DNA of 35,964 nucleotides, taken from Fimenecus sp963590415 (GTDB lineage: Bacteria > Bacillota > Clostridia > Oscillospirales > Acutalibacteraceae). The notes beneath the pieces were generated by a model that saw only the letters and a program-made list of their open reading frames with translations, was not told where the DNA came from and made no database searches. Positions 22,232-29,692 of this stretch are shown here, one piece after another. Numbering within the stretch: position 1 is the stretch's first letter; the number at the start of each line of letters is the position of its first letter. Both the position numbers and the translations under genes were made by a program. The DNA is taken from contig CAVAPB010000023.1 in the NCBI GenBank assembly GCA_963590415.1, forward strand, positions 1-35,964, written 5' to 3'.

Positions 22232-23206
22232 TTAAAATCTGAACTGTGAATTTTCAGCGGAATTTTTCTGCGGCTTTCCCTTTGCAAGCTGAGGAACAAC
22301 AACGCATTTCTTTTTTTCTTTCAAAGCGGCGTTAAGTTTTCTCAAATCGTCAGTAGAAATCGAGCCGCAGATGCTTTTTGCTATATCGTTCGAGAGCGTT
22401 TCTACTGTAAAAGCAAAGCACTTTACAGTTTCTTCTTCAAGGCTTTCACGGAACGCCTCGGCGTCCTTTGCTTTTTCAGCTAAACCGTTGATATAGCGCG
22501 ATATTTCCCTTGCCTCCTCGGCTGAAACAGTAATGTCTCCCTGTGCGGAATTTATCGTTTTAAGCACCTCGTTCATCAGTCTTTTCTCCCCTAAATCAAA
22601 TTTTTTGGTAACGCCCGCATTTCTCTGTGCAGGCACTGCCACAAACGACCATTCGTAGGCGTCGGTCGGCGAAACAAGCTCGTGAAAGCAGAGCCTGCCG
22701 TTATATTTTTTGCCCTTTTTGTGAGTGCACACGCCGCTTCTCACATCCTGCGAGCAAACGGAGCAAACGCTCTTTTCAACTGAACAGCCTATGCTGACTT
22801 CCTTTTTAATGCCCGTCTGTATTTCCTCGATAAGCGTTTCGTACTTCTTGATTCTCGGAATATAGCAGTAAGCCTTTAAGTAAACATAACGCTCGCCGAG
22901 AGAGTTAAGCCTTGTTTCGTCCGTAACAACCTCGGTTTTGAAAGTTCTTGCCGACTGGTCCTCGCTGTTCATACTGTGGTTTTTAATTGCGGTTTTTCCG
23001 ACAAAAAGCTCTGCAAGCTTTTCAATCGACTCAACGGTAAAGCGCTCAAAATCTCTGTCGATTTCATTGTCGCAGAGTATTACGGAAAAGACGAAAACCT
23101 CCTCCTTTTTGAGCTTTTTCTGCGAGAAGCCGTTGATAAGCTCCAAATCCCCGTCTGTGATTTCGGGTACTTCCTTGTCAAAAACAGAGTCGTAATTTTT
23201 ATTCAT
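22232..23206 (-). CDS. Phage prohead protease with a cysteine-rich insert and scaffold-like tail
   Basis: A capsid-maturation protease of the herpesvirus-assemblin type, 324 residues. The likely catalytic histidine is in KNHSMN and the serine in EVSIGCSV; WSFVAVPAQRNAGVTK is the typical end of the protease domain. Between them sits a cysteine/histidine cluster (CSVC, then VCTHKKG and RLCFHE) that looks like a small zinc site. Residues 205-324 are helical and charged, as in fused scaffolds. I start at ATG 23206 (ribosome site AAGGAGGAAAG), which overlaps the portal end. Helical tail and protease in one chain fit the lack of a separate scaffold gene. Confidence 0.8.
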   Translation of the reverse strand: MNKNYDSVFDKEVPEITDGDLELINGFSQKKLKKEEVFVFSVILCDNEIDRDFERFTVESIEKLAELFVGKTAIKNHSMNSEDQSARTFKTEVVTDETRLNSLGERYVYLKAYCYIPRIKKYETLIEEIQTGIKKEVSIGCSVEKSVCSVCSQDVRSGVCTHKKGKKYNGRLCFHELVSPTDAYEWSFVAVPAQRNAGVTKKFDLGEKRLMNEVLKTINSAQGDITVSAEEAREISRYINGLAEKAKDAEAFRESLEEETVKCFAFTVETLSNDIAKSICGSISTDDLRKLNAALKEKKKCVVVPQLAKGKPQKNSAENSQFRF

Positions 23207-24368
23207 TCTTTCCTCCTTCCCCGCCGTTGAGACGGCTGTAAATTTCGTCCGCCTGTGCGTTAATATGTCTTGCATTCGCTTCCTCGAGAGCGTCACGCAG
23301 CATAATATCGTCCCAGATAACCTCAATATCGTTTGTATAGCCGTATGCCCTCAAATGCGTTTTGCATATCTTCTCGATTACGGGAGTCAACACACGGCGG
23401 TAATGCTCAAGCTCCGTTGTGAGCGCGTCCGCCTGCTGTTCAGACATTCTCTCCGTGGTTGACCACGAAAGCCCGAGCATAAACGGCGGAATTGCCATCT
23501 TTGCGATTATCTGTTCAAGCATCTGCCTTACGGGAACCTCGCTGTCAAGTATCTGATTGTCCGCACCGATTACCTTTATGTCAACATCGCCGACGGCAAT
23601 AAAGTCCCGCACCTCCGAGCTTTTCATAGCAGAGCCCCACTCTTCGGCAATCTGCATTGCCCTGTCCTTCGCATACGCACCCGACATTGCATCGTCCTTA
23701 GGCTTGTATGTTACGGCAAAACGAACATTGCCTACCCTGTCCCAGTTCTCGCCTATGGCATTGTAAATTTTCAAAAGCACCGAGCTCACAAACGGCAAGC
23801 CCCTGAGTATTGAAGTTCCCGTAAGCGAGCCTGCCTCCGCATTGAGCGTTGAAAAAACAAGCCTGTCCTGAAATTCAAGCGGTTCCGAACCAAAATCCTC
23901 CGAATAGCAGACATCAACCTTGCGGAAATCGGTTTTGTTACGCTTTAACACCACGCTGTTCTGCGGAGCGTTGTAAAGATAAACAACTCTTCCGTCTTCG
24001 TCTGTTACCATTTCGGCAACCGCCGTGCCGTATGTCAGAAGTCTGTCGAAATACATATCGATAAAGCCCTGCAATGAAATCTGACCCGAGTCCGCAGGCA
24101 CATTTTTGAGGAAGTCCTCCATAACCTTATCAAACCGTTTGTCCGTCGTCTGTATCTTAAAGCCGCCTATAAGCCTTACCGTTTTGTAAATTGCGGCGTC
24201 GATTACGGGCACCGACTCACGCAGACTGCGAAACAGCTCGTTGCTTATCGGGTCAAACGACGAATAGCCGTCAAGAATTGAAAACCTGTTGACGGTTCTT
24301 TCTCCACCGCCCGCAAGGACGGGCACGGAATACTCCGTCCGATTCTTTTTCTGTCTGAATATCGCCAA
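23199..24368 (-). CDS. Phage portal protein
   Basis: The portal forms the dodecameric ring through which DNA enters the head. It has 389 residues. Family-like segments include the clip/stem-adjacent LYNAPQNSVVLKRN, GTSILRGLPFVSSVLLKIYN, and PPFMLGLSWSTTERMSEQQA, followed by a long C-terminal helix. The preferred start is TTG at 24368 with AGGAGG seven bases upstream, which also begins right at the terL stop. An in-frame extension exists further upstream but lies within terL. Confidence 0.88.
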   Translation of the reverse strand: MAIFRQKKNRTEYSVPVLAGGGERTVNRFSILDGYSSFDPISNELFRSLRESVPVIDAAIYKTVRLIGGFKIQTTDKRFDKVMEDFLKNVPADSGQISLQGFIDMYFDRLLTYGTAVAEMVTDEDGRVVYLYNAPQNSVVLKRNKTDFRKVDVCYSEDFGSEPLEFQDRLVFSTLNAEAGSLTGTSILRGLPFVSSVLLKIYNAIGENWDRVGNVRFAVTYKPKDDAMSGAYAKDRAMQIAEEWGSAMKSSEVRDFIAVGDVDIKVIGADNQILDSEVPVRQMLEQIIAKMAIPPFMLGLSWSTTERMSEQQADALTTELEHYRRVLTPVIEKICKTHLRAYGYTNDIEVIWDDIMLRDALEEANARHINAQADEIYSRLNGGEGGKNE

Positions 24369-24369
24369 A

Positions 24370-25635
24370 TTAAAACCTCCTTTCCCTTGAAAGGCTGACC
24401 GCAAAGAAATTGTTTGAGCTTTCCTTTGTCACGGCAGCCGTAAAATACCTCATATCATCCATTGCGTGATCGTTTTCTTTTCTCGGGGCGTCATACTTTG
24501 CGTTTTCGTCCCAACGGTAGAGCGAAAATTCCCTTATGATGTCGGGACAGGTTTTGCAAATTCTGATTTTACCCGTTTTCAGCGCATCGGAGGTCTTATG
24601 AATACCTGCGAGCACATCATTTTCCGCTTTTTTGACATTGAATTTACCGTGGCGCCTGATACATTCGATAAACGACGCCGCAGACGGGTCTACAACAACG
24701 AATTCCGTTTTTCTTTTTCCGACAAGCGAGACGAGTGAACGGTAATACTCCTCGTCGGTCATCTGAAAGCCTTTTCGCCTTGAATCGTGGTAGAACTCGT
24801 CTATCCTGTACCAACTGTCGCCGTGCTTGCCCCAAAGTCCCATTGAGGTGGGATTGACTGTTCCGTAGTCACACGAGACGCAGAACTTTTCAAAGCTTTT
24901 CGGCACTTCGTATATGTATTTTTCGCCGAAGAACGGATACACAAGTCCGTCCGCCGCAACCCACTTCCCGAGCACAAACCTCTCGTAAAAGGCTCCGCTG
25001 TACAAGGCTTTATACCTTGCAATCATATCCTCGGAAAGCGACGGATTGTCCTCCATAACGAAGTGAAGATAGAAGCAGTTCTTTTTGTCACATTTCTTTA
25101 TCCACTCTTTGTAAAACCAATGAGACGGGTTTTCGGGGTTACAGTTGAACCAGAGCTTTGAGCCCTCAACCGAGCAGCGCGCTATCGCCTGTTCACAAAA
25201 CGAACGGGGCATCAGCGCCACCTCGTCAAGCATTACTCCCGCAAGGGTCATGCCCTGTATGAGAGCCGCAGAGGACTCGTCCTTTCCTCCGAAAAGGTAA
25301 AACCTGTTTGTCACACATCCCAATGAGATTTCGATAAGGTTTTTTGACACCTTTTCCTCGCACTTGAACCCCAAATCACGAAGCAACGGCAAAAGCGGAG
25401 TAATTACATTTCGGCGAAGAGATGTGACCGTTTTTCCGCAAAAGGCAAACGAGCAGTCCGAAAACCCGTAAAATGCCCATGATACGAAAGAGATACACAT
25501 ACACACCGTTTTTCCGCTTCTTACCGCTCCGTCGCAGATAATGGCGTCGCAGGATGAGAAAGGACTGTTCTTGCACCACCAGGTCAGGAGTGTCAACTGC
25601 TTTTGCGAAAATGAATTGAACGAACTAATCTTCAT
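24370..25635 (-). CDS. terL: Phage terminase large subunit
   Basis: TerL is the motor ATPase and nuclease that packages DNA. In the 421-residue product, Walker A is GAVRSGKT (36-43) and Walker B is VMLDEVALM (about 134-142). The RNase H-like nuclease keeps its aspartates: Asp256 in SCDYGT, Asp316 in VVVDPS, and Asp389/Asp393 in DHAMDD. All key residues are intact, so the protein may be functional. The start at 25635 has GGAG nine bases upstream; it overlaps the terS end by about 11 bases. The longer open frame upstream runs through terS and is not credible. Confidence 0.92.
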   Translation of the reverse strand: MKISSFNSFSQKQLTLLTWWCKNSPFSSCDAIICDGAVRSGKTVCMCISFVSWAFYGFSDCSFAFCGKTVTSLRRNVITPLLPLLRDLGFKCEEKVSKNLIEISLGCVTNRFYLFGGKDESSAALIQGMTLAGVMLDEVALMPRSFCEQAIARCSVEGSKLWFNCNPENPSHWFYKEWIKKCDKKNCFYLHFVMEDNPSLSEDMIARYKALYSGAFYERFVLGKWVAADGLVYPFFGEKYIYEVPKSFEKFCVSCDYGTVNPTSMGLWGKHGDSWYRIDEFYHDSRRKGFQMTDEEYYRSLVSLVGKRKTEFVVVDPSAASFIECIRRHGKFNVKKAENDVLAGIHKTSDALKTGKIRICKTCPDIIREFSLYRWDENAKYDAPRKENDHAMDDMRYFTAAVTKESSNNFFAVSLSRERRF

Positions 25636-26128
25636 CGTCGTCATCTCCGCCGTAAGAAACATATTCGGGTGTTCCCGACAGGAAGTCAACGGATTTTTCA
25701 AGCGCCTTATAGAACGGAACCGCCGAGCCCACGCTTTCCGAGGTTTCAAGCTGTGCAAGACTTTCGAGCGCTTTCTGACGGTCATAAAATTTGATTTCCA
25801 TACCGCCGCCCTTGGGGATTTTTATATCGGATACCGAAAACAAATCCATTTCCTCCAGGTTTTCACGCTCTCCGTCAAGAAGCCTTACAGCGTCGCTCAC
25901 AGAGCCGAACGCAAGCCTGCGAAAGCCTGCCGCCGCCTCGTTTACAACGCTTTCGAGATGTGAGAGACGGGCGATTTCCTTGGCTACCGTTTCCTTTGAA
26001 AGAAGTCTTATTCCGCTTAACTGCGGCATCACCTTAAAGCCGGCAAGTGCCGCCGCTTCCCTTGCATTGCGGAGCTTTACATAAAGTGCGCAAAACTCCT
26101 TTTCCTTTTTTGTAAGCTTGGTTGTCAT
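25625..26128 (-). CDS. terS: Phage terminase small subunit
   Basis: TerS recognises the packaging site and feeds DNA to TerL. It has 167 residues: an N-terminal helix-turn-helix region (LTKKEKEFCALYVKLRNAREAAALAGF), a central helical oligomerisation part, and a very acidic end (GGDDDDED). This matches TerS proteins of the PBSX/SPP1 type. It is the first gene of the cassette, with AGGAG about six bases before the ATG. Confidence 0.88.
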   Translation of the reverse strand: MTTKLTKKEKEFCALYVKLRNAREAAALAGFKVMPQLSGIRLLSKETVAKEIARLSHLESVVNEAAAGFRRLAFGSVSDAVRLLDGERENLEEMDLFSVSDIKIPKGGGMEIKFYDRQKALESLAQLETSESVGSAVPFYKALEKSVDFLSGTPEYVSYGGDDDDED

Positions 26129-26164
26129 AGTCTTCTCCTTTCCTTTTGTGAAAAAAGTCCTTTC

Positions 26165-26211
26165 ATAAATAGTTATAACTCGGGGGTCATGTAAACCAAA
26201 AACGGTTACAT
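26165..26211 (-). promoter_or_regulatory. Tentative cassette promoter with palindromic operator
   Basis: Upstream of terS on the minus strand, TTGGTT, 16 bases, TATAAC is the best promoter match, and it is weak. The -35 overlaps the inverted repeat ATGTAACC/GGTTTACAT (26189-26211, loop GTTTTT, one unpaired base). A repressor site or a leader hairpin are both possible. Confidence 0.3.
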
Positions 26212-26275
26212 TTTTGAAAAAATCGAAAAAATTTTTTATAATCGGGTTATTATTTGATTTTTAGAGAAAAAACTA

Positions 26276-26304
26276 TTGACAACGAACAGGCAATATATTA
26301 TAAT
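26276..26304 (+). promoter_or_regulatory. Consensus promoter of the tRNA-Met/tRNA-Glu unit
   Basis: TTGACA, exactly 17 bases, TATAAT: a perfect consensus about 33 bases before tRNA-Met. Confidence 0.9.
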
Positions 26305-26336
26305 ATCAAAGCCGCAATCAAAGGCGGCATATAAAT

Positions 26337-26413
26337 GGCGGCATAGCTTAGTTGGCTAGAGCGTTCGGTTCATACCCGAAAGGTCGTAGGTTCAAGTCCC
26401 ACTGCCGCTACCA
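26337..26413 (+). tRNA. tRNA-Met (elongator), anticodon CAT
   Basis: Acceptor GGCGGCA pairs with TGCCGCT (first pair G-U). The anticodon stem TTCGG/CCGAA carries loop TTCATAC. The CCA end is encoded. The sequence fits elongator tRNA-Met; a tRNA-Ile2 read by a modified CAT anticodon is less likely. Confidence 0.93.
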
Positions 26414-26419
26414 TAAGGC

Positions 26420-26494
26420 GGCCCGGTGGTCAAGCGGTCAAGACACCGCCCTTTCACGGCGGTAACACGAGTTCAAATCTCGTCCGGGTCACCA
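26420..26494 (+). tRNA. tRNA-Glu, anticodon TTC
   Basis: Acceptor GGCCCGG pairs with CCGGGTC (one G-U), anticodon stem CCGCC/GGCGG with loop CTTTCAC, T arm ACGAG/CTCGT, and an encoded ACCA end. It is seven bases after tRNA-Met and shares its promoter. Its last 16 bases before the terminal A start a tandem repeat array. Confidence 0.95.
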
Positions 26495-26530
26495 AAAAAG
26501 AAGTAACACACCCGTGTTGCTTCTTTTTTT
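26494..26530 (+). terminator. Terminator of the tRNA-Met/tRNA-Glu unit
   Basis: GAAGTAACAC pairs with GTGTTGCTTC (one G-U), between an A run and a T run. It is copied in each downstream repeat. Confidence 0.85.
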
Positions 26531-26772
26531 ATTTATTCATAAGGACGAGATTTGAACTTCGTCCATCTTTTGCGAGGCACCGCCGAGCAAAAGGGACTTA
26601 TAATTTGATTTCTTTGCATCGCAAAGCGATGCAAGTCTCGTCCGGGTCACCAAAAAAGAAGTAACACACCCGTGTTGCTTCTTTTTTATTTATTCATAAG
26701 GACGAGATTTGAACTTTGTCCATCTTTTGCGAGGCACCGCCGAGCAAAAGGGACTTATAATTTGATTTCTTT

Positions 26773-26856
26773 NNNNNNNNNNNNNNNNNNNNNNNNNNNN
26801 NNNNNNNNNNNNNNNNNNNNNNNNNNNNNNNNNNNNNNNNNNNNNNNNNNNNNNNN
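26773..26856. other. Assembly gap (84 N)
   Basis: The gap falls inside the repeat array. Its length equals what one uninterrupted repeat would need to keep the 158-base period. Confidence 0.99.
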
Positions 26857-27244
26857 AAGGACGAGATTTGAACTTCGTCCATCTTTTGCGAGGCACCGCC
26901 GAGCAAAAGGGACTTATAATTTGATTTCTTTGCATCGCAAAGCGATGCAAGTCTCGTCCGGGTCACCAAAAAAAGAAGTAACACACCTGTGTTGCTTCTT
27001 TTTTTATTTATTCACAAGGACGAGATTTGAACTTCGTCCATCTTTTGCGAGGCACCGCCGAGCAAAAGGGACTTATAATTTGATTTCTTTGCATCGCAAA
27101 GCGATGCAAGTCTCGTCCGGGTCACCAAAAAAGAAGTAACACACCCGTGTTGCTTCTTTTTTATTTATTCATAAGGACGAGATTTGAACTTCGTCCATCT
27201 TTTGTGAGGCACCGCCGAGCAAAAGGGACATACAATTTCAGCAT

Positions 27245-27280
27245 AAAAATTACCGACAGTCTGCTGACCGTCGGTAATTT
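27245..27280 (-). terminator. Terminator of the MATE gene
   Basis: AAATTACCGAC pairs with GTCGGTAATTT around a 12-base loop, followed on the minus strand by five T. Confidence 0.85.
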
Positions 27281-27291
27281 CTTTATGCCTA

Positions 27292-28632
27292 TCACGCTTT
27301 GAGCTTTTCCTTTTTCCAAGGACCCGTTGCATAGAAAATTATTGAAAGCACCGTAGCCGTGCACCAGCCTACGGGCCAAGCGCACCAAATTCCCGTTGCA
27401 CCGAGCGAAGTTTTGGAGAAAATCGCCGCCATAACCACACGCAAAATCAAGTCGGTAAATGTGGCAATCATAAACTTGTTCATCATACCGGCACCTCTCA
27501 AAATGCCGTCCGCAACAAGCTTCGCAGATACTATGAAATAGAACGGAGAGAGAATTTTAAGATATGTAATACCCGTCCGTATCGCCGTCTGCGTGGGTTC
27601 GTCCATAAAGAGCTTGAGGAAGAATTCGCCCTTGAAGAAATAGAGCAGGAACAGCGGCAAGCTCAACAGCCACACCATTTTAAGTCCTGCCGAGAAGCCC
27701 TGTCTGATGCGGACGAGCTTCCCTGCGCCGATATTTTGTGCCGTATAGTTTGAAATTCCGTTTCCGAGGGTTGTAAACGAGGTTATAACAAGGTTATTTA
27801 GCTTGACTGCCGCCGAATAGCCTGCCATAACGGGTGCGCCGAAGCCGTTTATAATGCTCTGTATAATTATATTTCCGATTGAAATAAAGCTCTGCTGTAA
27901 TATGCTCGGAACGGCAATTATAACAATCTGCTTCAAAATCAGCTTATCAAAAATCGGACAGTTCTTTTCCCTGTCGATTTTGTTAAGGCGCTTAAAAACC
28001 ACCACTACTGCGAGGATACAGCTTATACCCTGACAAATAAAGGTTGCCCATGCAACACCCGCAACGCCCATTTGAAACGATTTTACAAACCATATATCCA
28101 TTCCTATGTTTGAAAGAGACGATACGGCGAGGAACCGGAACGGTGTTTTAGAGTCGCCGAGAGCAGAGAAGATACCTGTTGCAATATTATAGAAGAATAC
28201 GAACGGAAGCCCCCATACATAAATATCAAGGTAGAGTTTCGAGTCCGCAAAAACCTCATCGGGAGTTCTGATAAGCCGAAGCAGCGCACCCGCTCCGAAT
28301 ATGCCGATAAGCATCAGTAAAACGCAAAGTCCCGCACTGAAAATACATGCGGTATAAACAGCCGTCTTAACCTTTTTATATTCCTTTGCGCCGAAAAATC
28401 TTGAAACCACAACCGAACAACCCATATTACAGCCGAAAGCGAACGCAATAAATATCAGCGTAATTTCATAACTGTTACCGACAGCCGCAAGGGCGTTTTC
28501 TCCGACAAACTTACCTGCGACAAAGCTGTCCGCTATGTTGTAAAGCTGCTGAAAAATAATACTTCCGAACAGCGGCAGGCAAAATTTCCACAATACAGAT
28601 TGCGGCTTGCCCACGGTTAAATCCTTATTCAT
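27292..28632 (-). CDS. MATE-family multidrug/cation efflux transporter
   Basis: This is a 446-residue membrane protein with about 12 helices in two homologous halves, as in MATE antiporters that expel organic cations or drugs using sodium or proton gradients. FGSIIFQQLYNIADSFVAG in helix 1 and the matching VPSILQQSFISIGNIIIQ at the start of the second half are typical. The start is ATG 28632, with AAGGA seven bases upstream. The gene is divergent from a LysR regulator, a layout that often means direct control. The substrate cannot be told. Confidence 0.92.
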   Translation of the reverse strand: MNKDLTVGKPQSVLWKFCLPLFGSIIFQQLYNIADSFVAGKFVGENALAAVGNSYEITLIFIAFAFGCNMGCSVVVSRFFGAKEYKKVKTAVYTACIFSAGLCVLLMLIGIFGAGALLRLIRTPDEVFADSKLYLDIYVWGLPFVFFYNIATGIFSALGDSKTPFRFLAVSSLSNIGMDIWFVKSFQMGVAGVAWATFICQGISCILAVVVVFKRLNKIDREKNCPIFDKLILKQIVIIAVPSILQQSFISIGNIIIQSIINGFGAPVMAGYSAAVKLNNLVITSFTTLGNGISNYTAQNIGAGKLVRIRQGFSAGLKMVWLLSLPLFLLYFFKGEFFLKLFMDEPTQTAIRTGITYLKILSPFYFIVSAKLVADGILRGAGMMNKFMIATFTDLILRVVMAAIFSKTSLGATGIWCAWPVGWCTATVLSIIFYATGPWKKEKLKA

Positions 28633-28682
28633 TTTCTTTTCCTTCCGCAAACATATTATCGTTGCATTTTTTTACCGCATAT

Positions 28683-28711
28683 ATTATAATTTGACACAAT
28701 GTATATGTAAA
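28683..28711 (-). promoter_or_regulatory. Promoter of the MATE gene
   Basis: On the minus strand TTTACA (28706-28711), 17 bases, TATAAT (28683-28688), in the 127-base space shared with the LysR gene. A plus-strand TTGACA at 28691-28696 inside the spacer may belong to the LysR promoter, so the two would overlap. Confidence 0.55.
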
Positions 28712-28759
28712 ATGTAAATATTTAATTTTAGTATATCATTTTTATATGGAGAAAAGTAT

Positions 28760-29644
28760 ATGAATATCAGCTACGACTATTACAAAATTTTCTATTTTGT
28801 CGCAAAGTACGGAAGCTTCACCTCCGCCGCCAATGCGCTTTTCAACAATCAGCCGAATATCACGAGGACGGTAAAGAAGCTTGAAGAGGAGCTCGGATGT
28901 ACGCTGTTTGTACGCCACAGGCACGGCGTAACGCTCACTCCCGAGGGCGAAAAGCTGTATGCGAGAATTGCCCCCGCAGTCGAGAGCATAAAGCTCGGCG
29001 AGGAAGAAATCGAACAGGATAAAAGCCTGCAATCGGGCAAGGTTACGGTTGCGGTAAGCGAAATTGCACTTCACTGCTCGCTTTTACCCGCATTAAAGAA
29101 ATTTCGCGGCAGTTATCCGGGCGTAAAGCTGAAAATATCAAGCCTTACAACTCCGCAGGCAATCGCAATGCTTAAAAACGGACTTGCCGACTTTGCACTT
29201 GTAACAAAGCCGTTTGATTTGCCATCGGAAATAGTCTCCGTTAAATTGAGAGATATAAAAGAGGTTCCCGTGTGCAGTTCGGAGTTTTCGTTGCAAACGG
29301 GAAAGGTGCTTACGGCGAGTGAGTTGATGAACTACCCGATTATAGGTCTCGGAGAGAGAACCGGCTCGAACAAGTTCTATACCGATTATTTCAATTCGTC
29401 GGGCTTACCGTTTGAGCCGGAAATCGAAGCGAATGCCGCCGATCAGATTTTACCGATGATAAAATCAGAGCTCGGAATAGGCTTTGTACCCGAGGAATTT
29501 CTTAAAAGCGAGGATTTGTCAAGCCTGATAATTCTGAACATCACGCCGCCTATTCCCGAAAGAAGCATCTGTCTGCTCAAACGAAAGGGTTTCCACTCAA
29601 GCCTTGCCGCCTCGGAGCTTGAAAGAATAATTTTTTCAAAATAA
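28760..29644 (+). CDS. LysR-family transcriptional regulator
   Basis: 294 residues. The winged helix-turn-helix is at 1-60 (KYGSFTSAANALFNNQPNIT), followed by a linker helix and a periplasmic-binding-like effector domain (about 90-290). GGAG lies eight bases before the ATG. Its divergent placement suggests it controls the MATE gene and itself. The effector is unknown. Confidence 0.93.
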   Translation: MNISYDYYKIFYFVAKYGSFTSAANALFNNQPNITRTVKKLEEELGCTLFVRHRHGVTLTPEGEKLYARIAPAVESIKLGEEEIEQDKSLQSGKVTVAVSEIALHCSLLPALKKFRGSYPGVKLKISSLTTPQAIAMLKNGLADFALVTKPFDLPSEIVSVKLRDIKEVPVCSSEFSLQTGKVLTASELMNYPIIGLGERTGSNKFYTDYFNSSGLPFEPEIEANAADQILPMIKSELGIGFVPEEFLKSEDLSSLIILNITPPIPERSICLLKRKGFHSSLAASELERIIFSK

Positions 29645-29646
29645 GC

Positions 29647-29688
29647 AATCCGACCTCCGTCTGCAAAATGACAAAGGTCGGATTTTTT
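29647..29688 (+). terminator. Terminator of the LysR gene
   Basis: AATCCGACCT pairs with AGGTCGGATT, followed by TTTTT. It lies between two converging genes. Confidence 0.85.
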
Positions 29689-29692
29689 CATT

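Larger units (their letters stand above)
26478..27236 (+). repeat. Five tandem ~158-bp repeats, each carrying the tRNA-Glu 3' end
   Basis: The motif TCTCGTCCGGGTCACC starts at 26478 (inside tRNA-Glu), 26636, 26952 and 27111, with a further copy expected near 26794 inside the N gap. Spacing is 158, 316 (twice 158) and 159 bases. Each unit holds the 3' tRNA end, the GAAGTAACAC/GTGTTGCTTC terminator hairpin, an inverted T-arm copy (GGACGAGATTTGAAC), a CTTTTGC/GCAAAAG hairpin and a TTGCATCGC/GCGATGCAA hairpin. The last unit is truncated near 27236. Open frames in this array are translations of the repeat and not genes. Confidence 0.92.

Noticed and set aside
24370..25785. An N-terminally longer terL starting at 25785
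   Set aside because: The extra 50 residues are an out-of-frame reading of terS, rich in arginine, with no ribosome site. The start at 25635 has one.
26129..26494. The head cassette being integrated at tRNA-Glu in the usual phage manner
   Set aside because: An element using the tRNA-Glu 3' end would lie to the right of 26494, but the cassette lies to the left of both tRNAs. The link would need an inversion, for which I see no evidence.
26672..27139. A long open frame across the tandem repeats, with repeated RTRFEL-type peptides
   Set aside because: It is a translation of the 158-bp tRNA-Glu-derived repeats and includes the N gap. It has no ribosome site, and such frames appear in both directions.
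26478..27236. A CRISPR array
   Set aside because: The repeats are about 158 bases with no variable spacers, and each holds a tRNA end and a terminator. No cas genes are nearby.
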